Position numbers and translations under genes: made by a program. 64,000 nt of DNA from JAIYDQ01 sp034408855 (GTDB lineage Bacteria; Planctomycetota; Planctomycetia; Pirellulales; Pirellulaceae): contig JAWXCK010000074.1 in assembly GCA_034408855.1 (NCBI GenBank), forward strand, positions 62,001-126,000, read 5' to 3'. The notes under the pieces were generated by a model. It worked only from the letters and a program-made list of their open reading frames with translations, ran no database searches and was not told the DNA's origin. Of the stretch, positions 1-7,206 are shown piece by piece. Position 1 is the first letter of the stretch. The number at the start of each line of letters is the position of its first letter.

Positions 1-12
1 ATTCAAAATGAG

Positions 13-192
13 TCACGAATCGCATCCTTCCGATGACTCGGATTCTGGGATACAAAACGCCTCGACTTTTCGAGCGTGAATTCGAAGAATCTCCAAGTTG
101 GTCCGAATGCCAGCTTTACACGCCTCGGGTAGCTCCAGATCTAGAAGTTTTAGTATTTCAAAATGTTCTGTAGTAATATTATCGTCGGGCAT
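13..192 (-). CDS. Small AtzG-like (DUF4089-type) protein
   Basis: A 59-codon frame reads from ATG at 192 to TGA at 13. The segment LDLELPEACKAGIRTNLEIL followed by a helix ending in KVEAF resembles the small AtzG-like/DUF4089 proteins, which partner an amidase in GatCAB-like hydrolase pairs. In such operons the amidase gene lies directly downstream, which here would be past the left edge of the window. It is the last gene of the minus-strand run and starts 55 bp after the flavoprotein stop. The family call rests on this short motif only, and the tail (Ser/Glu-rich, ending CDS) is unremarkable. It could instead be an unrelated short helical protein. Confidence 0.5.
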   Translation of the reverse strand: MPDDNITTEHFEILKLLDLELPEACKAGIRTNLEILRIHARKVEAFCIPESESSEGCDS

Positions 193-247
193 AGGATTTA
201 GTCCGTTAGATCGAGTTTGACCGTATCAAGTTGACTAGCACGACGCG

Positions 248-1762
248 CTAGCGAGTCCACACTAGCCATTTATTAAACAGCGATTTTACGAAGGGCGTAA
301 GCCGTGTTCGGTTGTATTGATCACCAAGCCTGCGTATGGCTTCGGCTTGCGTCGGATACGGATGAATCGTACTACCGATCTTCGACAGGCCAAGGCCGTG
401 CGTCATCGCCAGCGTGATCTCGGAAATCATATCACCGGCATTCCGAGCCACAATCGTCGCACCAACGATTTGGTCGGTCCCTTTCTTGACATGAATCTTG
501 GCGAAGCCGTTGTCCTCTCCTTCGAGTATTGCGCGATCTACGTCTTTGAAATGCTGCAAGTAGGTGTCGATTGCGACGCGCTTTTCTATTGCGTCTATTT
601 CGTTCAGCCCGACATGAGCAAGTTCCGGCGTCGTGTAAGTACACCAAGGGATCGTGAGCGCACTCGATTTCTTGCGGCCTTTGAATAGCGCGTTTTGAAT
701 AACGATGCGAGCCATGAAATCGGCGGCGTGGGTAAACTGATAGGGCGAGCATACATCGCCGGCGGCGTATATTCGAGGATTCGTCGTTTGCATGCGGTCG
801 TTGACTTTGACCCCCTTCTTATCGAACTCGACACCGACGCCTTCAAGATTGAGATGTTCGACGTTCGCCGCTCGTCCAACAGCGACCAGCAATTTGTCGA
901 TCGTTTGTTCGCAACGCTGACCGTTGAGCTGGCCGACAAGTCGCATTCCGCCATCACTTTTGACTTCCACCGATCGGCCAAAGGAAAGCAGCTTCACTCC
1001 GTCGCGCTGCATTGCTGTCCGAACGACTTCAGCCGCGTCCCGATCTTCTCTGGGCAAGATGCCGTGTTCCGACTCGACGAGAAACACTTCGGAGCCGAGC
1101 TGCTCAAATGCTTGCGCCATCTCGCAGCCGATTGGACCGGCCCCGATGATACCGAATCGCTTCGGCAATTCGGTCAACGAGAATAGGCTTTCATTGGTCA
1201 GATGCTCGACGCCGTCCAAGCCGGGAATCGGCGGCGCTGCAGCTCGTGCACCCGTAGCGATGACGGCACGTTTGAAGTGGAGCGTCGTTCCGTCGACGTC
1301 GATCGAGTTGGAATCGATAAAGCGACCTTGTCCAAAGTAGACATCGATACCGAGATCGCGAAAGCGCGCCGCCGAGTCATTGGGGCTAATGCGGGCTCGC
1401 AGTTTACGCATCCTCTCCATAGCGGCGGCGAAATCGACGTTCACGCCGACCGGAACGTCGATGCCGAACTCACGAGCATTTTTAACAGTCGCTGCTACTC
1501 GAGCCGCGCTGATGACACCTTTCGACGGAACGCAACCAACGTTTAAGCAATCGCCGCCCATTAAGCTGCGCTCGATTAGGGCGACTTTCGCGCCGAGACC
1601 CGCAGCTCCTGCAGCGGTTACCAATCCAGCCGTACCGGCTCCTATCACAACTAGGTTGTAACGACCCGATGGAGTCGGGTTAATCCAATCTGACGGATGG
1701 ACGTTGGCTTCGAGCGCTTGATTGTGTTCGTCTGAGGGGTGCAATGTAATGGGCTTGGTCAT
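248..1762 (-). CDS. MerA-like FAD/NAD(P) disulfide oxidoreductase
   Basis: A 504-aa class I pyridine nucleotide-disulfide oxidoreductase. An FAD-binding GAGTAG lies at about residues 41-46, the redox pair is C72/C77 in GGDCLNVGCVPSK, a second Rossmann motif GAGPIG precedes the NAD(P) domain, and the catalytic His of the partner subunit lies in HPYPTQAE (H467). These fit the mercuric reductase/dihydrolipoamide dehydrogenase fold. The N-terminal metal-binding domain and the C-terminal vicinal cysteines of true MerA are absent, so mercury reduction is not implied. Its position after the ArsM/ArsS/glycosyltransferase genes, with a TVP38 protein nearby, matches a recurring flavoprotein-TVP38 association. 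The physiological substrate is unknown. Confidence 0.85.
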   Translation of the reverse strand: MTKPITLHPSDEHNQALEANVHPSDWINPTPSGRYNLVVIGAGTAGLVTAAGAAGLGAKVALIERSLMGGDCLNVGCVPSKGVISAARVAATVKNAREFGIDVPVGVNVDFAAAMERMRKLRARISPNDSAARFRDLGIDVYFGQGRFIDSNSIDVDGTTLHFKRAVIATGARAAAPPIPGLDGVEHLTNESLFSLTELPKRFGIIGAGPIGCEMAQAFEQLGSEVFLVESEHGILPREDRDAAEVVRTAMQRDGVKLLSFGRSVEVKSDGGMRLVGQLNGQRCEQTIDKLLVAVGRAANVEHLNLEGVGVEFDKKGVKVNDRMQTTNPRIYAAGDVCSPYQFTHAADFMARIVIQNALFKGRKKSSALTIPWCTYTTPELAHVGLNEIDAIEKRVAIDTYLQHFKDVDRAILEGEDNGFAKIHVKKGTDQIVGATIVARNAGDMISEITLAMTHGLGLSKIGSTIHPYPTQAEAIRRLGDQYNRTRLTPFVKSLFNKWLVWTR

Positions 1763-1945
1763 ATTCTTACATAAAAGTTCTTTGGCATGAAAAGCGATCG
1801 AAGATATCTTGATTTCATGTGGTTTGTAAACCGAGTTCGGTCGCGGCCAATTCTATCATCTTACTGCGTCGCATTTTACGGGAGTCGAGGCTGTTTAGTT
1901 GTGAGCCGTACAATGCAACTTGGGAGAGTCCATTCGTGTATAAGA

Positions 1946-3325
1946 CTACGATCGATAGAGCTTGGCGATTCTCTCAGGAGAAACGCCCAGCCTGTATGCG
2001 AGGATGCAAACTTGATTGATGATGGTTGTTCTTAAAATCCCTGTCTTCTTCCAACGTCGACTTGAGGTACATACTGCATCATTTGATAACGTCACTTTAC
2101 CGATTCTTCGAAGTCGCTGGACCAATTCGAAATCATCCATAATCGGCAGTTTTCGATAACCGCCAAGCTCGAAAAATGTTTTGGATCGCATGAATAAAGC
2201 TTGATCGCCATAAGGCAATTGAAGTAGCTTTGAACGAAGATTCGCCCCCCATTCCACCGCCCTTAAGCCGACCCCTCTTCCGTCGATACGCAATCGAAAG
2301 GCCCCCGCAATGTTATCATCGTCCAAGCTCTTTTCGATGCCTTGAACATAGCCGTCAGGAAGCAACGTGTCGGCATGAAGAAAGAGTAGCGTATCGCCGG
2401 TTGCAACGGCAGCTCCGGCATTCATTTGAATTGCCCGGCTTCGATTGCCAACAAAAGCCTTCGCTCCAAAGTCACTTGCGATCGCAAGTGTCTCGTCCGT
2501 ACTGCCGCCATCTACGACAATGATCTCTAGCTTGTCGTCTGGTCGTCCGATGGATCGAAGCGTAGCAGGTAGGTAAGACGCTTCGTTTAGCGTGGGTATG
2601 ATCACCGAGATTCGACCACGGGCGCATTCGAAAAGGGTGCTCTCACCTGTAAAATCAAGCCGTCGCAATGGAAGCACGTCCTCTGGAAAATCGACGTCGG
2701 GAAGAATCTCTAGTTCGCAAAGCGACGTACCACATTGCTGAACGATCGTTCTGGATTGTTCGAAGACACGACTGCTTCCCCAGTCGATGCTATCGAACAA
2801 GGGAACTTGGTTCACAGAAAGTCCGATAAGGTAATAGCCACCATCGGTAGCTGGACCGAGCACAACATCGTGACGTTCCAAGGCATCGAACGACCTGTGA
2901 AGGTGGTTCTCGTTGAGGTCGAAACAATCGGTCCCAATCACAACCACTCGACGTGCACCGCTGGAAAAGGCATGCTCGGTCGCGTTGGCTAGTCGACTAC
3001 CTAAATCAGTTCCGGATTGTTCGGAAAATTCATGTTCAGTTCCGAACTCGGCGGCCATCGATTCACTGCTTCCGCCACAGAAGTAGATAGTAAATCGACA
3101 TTGGCGTTGAAATGCGAATCGACTTGCCATCTGGATGGTTTTATCGGCAAGCCGCTTATAGATTGCGACTGCCTGAACATCACCGAACCCCGAAATGAGC
3201 CGCGTTTTCGTTTTTCCTGGTTCGGGAAATCTCGCAAATACGATTAGGTGTTCGGTGCAAGAATTTGCAAGTGACTGGTCCGTTACGGACTGACTAAGCC
3301 TCGATGGAATAATTGACAAGTTCAC
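1946..3325 (-). CDS. Fused TIGR04282-TIGR04283 glycosyltransferase
   Basis: A 459-aa protein made of two glycosyltransferase-fold domains. Residues about 25-215 carry FARFPEPGKTKTRL and TDGGYYLIGL, typical of the DUF2064/TIGR04282 nucleotidyl- or glycosyl-transferase family. Residues about 238-459 start with ISVIIPTLNEA, then VVDGGSTDET and an FLHADT acidic motif, typical of GT2 family TIGR04283. Both families were named for their association with the ArsS-type radical SAM enzyme and are usually separate genes; here they are one polypeptide. The frame begins with GTG at 3325. The gene follows arsS on the same strand after a 139-bp spacer that holds a palindromic repeat. The likely role is sugar transfer during arsenosugar-type metabolite synthesis. 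Confidence 0.85.
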   Translation of the reverse strand: MNLSIIPSRLSQSVTDQSLANSCTEHLIVFARFPEPGKTKTRLISGFGDVQAVAIYKRLADKTIQMASRFAFQRQCRFTIYFCGGSSESMAAEFGTEHEFSEQSGTDLGSRLANATEHAFSSGARRVVVIGTDCFDLNENHLHRSFDALERHDVVLGPATDGGYYLIGLSVNQVPLFDSIDWGSSRVFEQSRTIVQQCGTSLCELEILPDVDFPEDVLPLRRLDFTGESTLFECARGRISVIIPTLNEASYLPATLRSIGRPDDKLEIIVVDGGSTDETLAIASDFGAKAFVGNRSRAIQMNAGAAVATGDTLLFLHADTLLPDGYVQGIEKSLDDDNIAGAFRLRIDGRGVGLRAVEWGANLRSKLLQLPYGDQALFMRSKTFFELGGYRKLPIMDDFELVQRLRRIGKVTLSNDAVCTSSRRWKKTGILRTTIINQVCILAYRLGVSPERIAKLYRS

Positions 3326-3349
3326 TTTCTACAAACCTAATCTCTCTGC

Positions 3350-3453
3350 GAGTAGCCGTTCACGCGCCGATCAACCGGTCCGCGTTAGCGTTCGGTTCGT
3401 TCGCATCGAAACGGAAACCGGACGCTAACGCGTACTGGCTAATAGTCTGGAAA
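3350..3453 (-). repeat. 104-bp palindromic element, copy 1
   Basis: Read on the minus strand, this segment matches 53191-53295 along its whole length, starting with TTTCCAGACTATTAGCC and ending near GTGAACGGCTAC. Its core (3375-3438) is an imperfect inverted repeat with 16-nt arms, 14 of 16 pairing. It fills the spacer between the ArsS-like gene and the glycosyltransferase gene. Confidence 0.8.
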
Positions 3454-3464
3454 CTACACGCTTT

Positions 3465-4523
3465 TTATTTCGAGCTGTGAACGGTTACTCCCGTGCAACT
3501 TGAACCACAACCGGCCGTACAGCCAAAGCAATGATTGGCCGTCTGGATTGCTCGACCAATGAGATCGTCTTCGGAAACTTCTGAAATGTGGACTGCCTTT
3601 GTTGGGTCCAAGTGCAGGTCGAGCATTTGATTGAAATCACAATCGAAGAGAAATCCGTTCCAGTCAACCGAAACGAGCGAACGGCACATCAATTCGCCAA
3701 CTGTATTTGGATTGAAGCTATCGATCAATTTTTGCATGTACTTCATGTACTCGTTGCGAGATAACAAGTCGGCCAAATAGCGGCTGATCGGCATATTCGT
3801 GATCGTGTACAAATGATTGAACTGAAGCCCGTATCTCGCCATAAGCTGTTCACGAAAGTCGGCCTCTAGTTTTGATTGATCGGGTGGTAAACTTGTCCCG
3901 ACCGGATTGTAAACCAAATGGAGTTCGAGGCCACTGCTGGGATCGCCGTAACCGAGCCGATTGAGCTGTTGAATCGCTTCTATCGATTTGTTAAAGACGC
4001 CGCTTCCACGTTGCGCATCACAATTCTCTTCCAAATAGCAAGGCAATGAGGCGATCACGGTGACTTGATAATTTGCGAGAAACTCCGGCAAGTAAGTAAA
4101 GCCAGGCGCGAGGAGAATCGTTAGATTGCAACGATCGATGATCTTCATTTTCAGCGCATGGGCTTGCTCGACCAGCCAACGGAAATGGGGATTCATTTCC
4201 GGAGCTCCGCCGGTAATATCCAGCGTCTCGACCGTCGAACTTTTTAGAAAGGCGACAACTTGCTCTGCCGTCTCGCGTGACATACTCTCGCGTCGGTCAG
4301 GCCCAGCATCGACATGGCAATGAGTACATGTCTGGTTGCACAACTTGCCAAGATTTATCTGAAGCGTGCTAAGGCTGGTCCGATGAATACGCTCGAAACC
4401 GATCGACGATAGGACTTCTTCAAAGCGGCCGGCTTTGACATATTTCGCATCGCCTAAAACCTGAAGCTGGCGACTCGTTGACGCGAGGTCATTACCGGAG
4501 CGTTGAAGTGTTTTAAGAATCAT
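3465..4523 (-). CDS. arsS: ArsS-like arsenosugar biosynthesis radical SAM protein
   Basis: A 352-aa radical SAM protein. The 4Fe-4S cysteines are C62, C66 and C69 (LCNQTCTHCH), followed by the SAM-contacting DITGGAPE. The C-terminal Cys-rich tail HCFGCTAGCGSSCTG (about residues 331-345) is characteristic of the radical SAM/Cys-rich (TIGR04167, ArsS) family. In characterised systems ArsS makes a 5'-deoxyadenosyl-arsenic bond on a methylated arsenical, the committed step to arsenosugars. Some family members are selenoproteins; here the tail uses Cys and the frame ends in TAA, so no Sec codon is needed. It lies between the ArsM-like gene and the glycosyltransferase, all on the minus strand. Confidence 0.88.
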   Translation of the reverse strand: MILKTLQRSGNDLASTSRQLQVLGDAKYVKAGRFEEVLSSIGFERIHRTSLSTLQINLGKLCNQTCTHCHVDAGPDRRESMSRETAEQVVAFLKSSTVETLDITGGAPEMNPHFRWLVEQAHALKMKIIDRCNLTILLAPGFTYLPEFLANYQVTVIASLPCYLEENCDAQRGSGVFNKSIEAIQQLNRLGYGDPSSGLELHLVYNPVGTSLPPDQSKLEADFREQLMARYGLQFNHLYTITNMPISRYLADLLSRNEYMKYMQKLIDSFNPNTVGELMCRSLVSVDWNGFLFDCDFNQMLDLHLDPTKAVHISEVSEDDLIGRAIQTANHCFGCTAGCGSSCTGVTVHSSK

Positions 4524-4547
4524 TTTGACTTTTTAAAAAATGCAGGC

Positions 4548-4587
4548 GGGCGAGACGCCCGCGAACCGGTGCGCGGGCGTCTCGCCC
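4548..4587. repeat. Perfect 16-bp GC-rich hairpin between arsM and arsS
   Basis: The arms GGGCGAGACGCCCGCG (4548-4563) and its exact complement (4572-4587) flank an 8-nt loop. On the minus strand the stem is followed by a run of six T about 7 nt later, so it could act as a terminator or attenuator between the two genes. The same GC-rich module is common as a dispersed intergenic repeat in planctomycetes, so a repeat origin is equally likely. Confidence 0.75.
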
Positions 4588-4595
4588 ACATCTTT

Positions 4596-5771
4596 TTAAC
4601 AGCAGTTGCCGTCCGCGGCACTGCACTTGCCGATCGACTCGGTCGTCGCGTCGTAGTTCGTCCCTTTGGTTTCTCTCGGATCTCGATTCGTCGTCGGTTG
4701 ACATGCGAAGGGAGAAGCGGTTTCCAACGGGACTTCTATTCGAGGCGCGATATGCTCGAACATACCAGCATACGGGGCTTGCCGAAGTAGCTGGTAAGTC
4801 TTGTCACAAACCGCCATGCGTTGGCCGCGAGGGTACGCGTAGCCGTCGTCGTCCAGTACTTTTTTGAATGGGCCTTTATAGATGACCGCCTGATTGCGTT
4901 CGAAGCATGTCCCTTGCTTGCCTTTGTAGGCAACGATTGTCATCGATCGAAATTCGATCCCTTCAATCGTTTGCCAAGGTTCAACAGCCCGTTGCGCAAT
5001 TTCGATTCCATGAAAGCCGGCTTCTTCGAAGGCATCGAGGAATTGATCTTCACGAAACGCTCCAGAAAGGCAGCCTGACCACAGAGTCGGATCAAGTTTC
5101 ATATGCTCGGGAATCGATTCATCGGACACGATGTCGCTGATCGCTGCTCGACCGCCGCGTTTCAGCACACGGAAGATTTCCGCGAACAGCCTTTTACGAT
5201 CTTCTTGCCGAACGAGGTTGAGGACGCAATTGGAAACGACGCAGTCGATCGAATCGCTTTCGATAAGCGGATGTTCAGCGCGCAATTTTTCTTCGACATT
5301 GCGAAGTGCCAAGAAGCCCGAAGCATTGCTCACCGGTGTCTGGGTAAGTTTCTCATCCAATCTTGTCAAATCCAATTGTAAATCTTGAATCAGTCCGTAG
5401 CGGAACTCGACAATGTCGTATCCGATCCGCTGTGCGACGGTGGGAGCGTGCTTCTTCGCTAACGACAGCATCTCTTGGTTGCAGTCGACACCGATAACGC
5501 GTCCTTCTTTCCCGACAACTTGGGCGGCAATGAAACAAAGCTTTCCGCCGCCCGAGCCGAGATCGAGTACCGTATCGCCAAGTTTGACATAGGGAGTCGG
5601 GTCGCCGCATCCATAGTCGCGTTTGATGATCTCATCTGGAATGACGGCTAGAAAACCGGCAGCATACTCGATGGGGCAGCAAAGTGCAGATTCGACCTGC
5701 TTTGCTGCTGCAGCATATCGCTCGTAGACACTCGCCTCGGCAGAGGTTGACCTGGAGACTATGTTTTGCAT
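4596..5771 (-). CDS. arsM: ArsM-like SAM-dependent methyltransferase
   Basis: A 391-aa class I methyltransferase. SAM motif I is LDLGSGGGK (about residues 69-77) followed by VDCN at the ribose-binding position. Cysteines at 31/32 (CCPIEY), 55 (YGCGDP), 182 (SNCVLN) and 234 (WSGCLS) sit where arsenite methyltransferases have their As(III)-binding cysteines. A C-terminal extension ends in a Cys-rich GKCSAADGNCC tail, a form often seen next to ArsS. It probably methylates As(III) to feed the downstream ArsS-like enzyme. It is the first gene of the minus-strand cluster, with the spacer shared with the divergent TVP38 gene. No ArsR-type regulator is encoded nearby. Confidence 0.82.
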   Translation of the reverse strand: MQNIVSRSTSAEASVYERYAAAAKQVESALCCPIEYAAGFLAVIPDEIIKRDYGCGDPTPYVKLGDTVLDLGSGGGKLCFIAAQVVGKEGRVIGVDCNQEMLSLAKKHAPTVAQRIGYDIVEFRYGLIQDLQLDLTRLDEKLTQTPVSNASGFLALRNVEEKLRAEHPLIESDSIDCVVSNCVLNLVRQEDRKRLFAEIFRVLKRGGRAAISDIVSDESIPEHMKLDPTLWSGCLSGAFREDQFLDAFEEAGFHGIEIAQRAVEPWQTIEGIEFRSMTIVAYKGKQGTCFERNQAVIYKGPFKKVLDDDGYAYPRGQRMAVCDKTYQLLRQAPYAGMFEHIAPRIEVPLETASPFACQPTTNRDPRETKGTNYDATTESIGKCSAADGNCC

Positions 5772-6033
5772 GAGTGAAGGCTCTTTACTCGACTTAGAAT
5801 GGGGAGAAGTAAATCTGAAGCAATCAACGTAAACGGATGGGCGGAGTTCAGGACGGAATCACATTGTCATTCCGAAGCATACTGATTCTGACGACCATTA
5901 ACTTGTTACCTTACATGATACTATACAATCTTGACACTCATCGACGATCGTTGAGCCCCAAGTTGGGGTGCTCTGCGTCTTTGTGAGCCGTCGGCGCTAG
6001 CCGCGTTTTGAAATTGCACTTTTCCTGCCAAAA
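5772..6033. promoter_or_regulatory. Divergent intergenic region of the arsenosugar cluster
   Basis: This 262-bp spacer separates the ArsM-like gene and the TVP38 gene and must hold both promoters. An AT-rich stretch at about 5905-5935 (containing ACATGATACTATACAATC and a TTGACA) is the most promoter-like part, but I could not pair clear -35 and -10 boxes. A dispersed repeat, GTGAGCCGTCGGCGCTAGCC onward, occupies 5983-6005 directly upstream of the TVP38 start. Confidence 0.3.
5983..6005 (+). repeat. GTGAGCCG/GCGCTAGCC dispersed repeat
   Basis: One copy of a short dispersed element with core GTGAGCCGTCGGCGCTAGCC. Closely similar copies lie at 14851, 16001, 46961 (inverted) and 63920. Confidence 0.75.
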
Positions 6034-6783
6034 ATGTCGCTGAAAAAAGATGAAGTAGACCCACCAAAGTCAGGCTATGCGTTCTGGAGCAAAGTAGGTG
6101 CCTTGCTGCTGCTTATCGGCGTGATTGGAGTAACGTACTGGCAGTTTGGAGGCATTTTATCGTTCGAATATTTAGCACAGCGAGAGACACGACTTCGATC
6201 GTTTCAAGCTGACTTTCCAATCATTTCAGCCGCACTTGCGATTGCCCTTTACGTTGCGGTCGCCGGCCTTTCGCTACCCGGAGCGGCTGTCCTGTCGATT
6301 GCTTGCGGATGGTTTTTCGGATTTTGGGAAGGGCTCTTGGTTGTCAGCTTTGGTTCAGCGGGCGGTGCTACGTTGGCCTTCTTGATGAGGCGTTACTTAT
6401 TTCGTGATTGGCTGCAACGATCAATGCAAAAAAGACTGTCGAAAATCAACGCTGCTTTTGAAACGGAAGGAGCCTTTTACCTCTTTTCATTGCGGCTTGT
6501 ACCGGTTGTTCCGTTCTTTGTCATCAATGCGATGATGGGACTGACCAAGATTCGAGTATTCACGTTCTGGTGGGTGAGCCAAATCGGAATGCTGCCAGGA
6601 ACAGCCGCCTATGTATACGCTGGCTCGACGGTGCCAAGCTTGCAGGTGCTTGCCAAAGAAGGGGCACGCGGGATCGTCAGCTGGCAGCTCGTTTTGGCGC
6701 TGGCGATCGTTGGTCTTCTGCCACTTGTGGTCAAAAAGTCGATCGCTTTCTTTTTGAAGCACCCACACGAAAGCGGCTCCTGA
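6034..6783 (+). CDS. TVP38/TMEM64 family (VTT domain) membrane protein
   Basis: A 249-aa protein with an N-terminal TM helix (about residues 20-38) and a VTT/DedA-like domain from about 70 to 240, including the re-entrant-type segment GLSLPGAAVLSIACGWFFGF and FSLRLVPVVPFFVINAMMGL. Relatives are proposed lipid scramblases or undecaprenyl-phosphate translocases, and TVP38 genes recurrently accompany MerA-like flavoproteins. It is transcribed divergently from the arsenosugar genes. The ATG at 6034 is the only upstream start before the hydrophobic segment. The substrate cannot be deduced from sequence. Confidence 0.85.
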   Translation: MSLKKDEVDPPKSGYAFWSKVGALLLLIGVIGVTYWQFGGILSFEYLAQRETRLRSFQADFPIISAALAIALYVAVAGLSLPGAAVLSIACGWFFGFWEGLLVVSFGSAGGATLAFLMRRYLFRDWLQRSMQKRLSKINAAFETEGAFYLFSLRLVPVVPFFVINAMMGLTKIRVFTFWWVSQIGMLPGTAAYVYAGSTVPSLQVLAKEGARGIVSWQLVLALAIVGLLPLVVKKSIAFFLKHPHESGS

Positions 6784-7206
6784 TGACGAAAACATCAGTC
6801 TGGGAGGGGGTAATAGCATTCACCGAGAAGTACCGAAAGCGAGCGGAAAAACGAAGATCGATTTATCGAACTCCGATAAAATTGATCAGGGTTTAAATGG
6901 ATAAACCTGCGACATTCGATCCGCACGGGATTCGAAAGTGGAATGACCGTTCTGGAAAATTTTCCGCGCGAGGGAAATTGATCTCGTCTGACGGAAAAAA
7001 GCGACGATCAAGCTTACCGATGGCAAACTGATACCGTCGAAATCGAAAAGCTTAGCGGTACGGCGCAAGCCGTCCGGTACGAGCTTCGATGTAACTCACC
7101 GGATTGCTTGCGCAATTCCGCTACGAAAGGGTTAACGGCGTAGCGTGCCACCCTAAAATCTAATGTGGATAGAGCACTCGGTGGCTGACCATGGCAGAGT
7201 CTTATA
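6784..7206. other. Gene-free spacer with an inverted repeat
   Basis: This 423-bp stretch separates two convergent genes. I see no convincing coding sequence. It contains an imperfect 26-nt inverted repeat (7053-7078 against 7098-7123; matching blocks TAGCGG, GCGCAAG and CCGGT) and near 7146 a GTGCCACCC tail like that of the hairpin at 18607. Confidence 0.6.

Noticed and set aside
248..1762. True mercuric reductase
   Set aside because: The N-terminal HMA domain and C-terminal Cys pair of MerA are missing, and no mer genes are nearby.
3465..3480. Possible selenocysteine readthrough at the end of the ArsS-like gene
   Set aside because: The stop codon is TAA and the tail already has all expected Cys residues, so no UGA-Sec is needed.
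4503..4790. Plus-strand frame with GGRDAREPVRGRLA
   Set aside because: The peptide is a translation of the GC-rich hairpin repeat at 4548-4587 and runs antisense to the methyltransferase gene.
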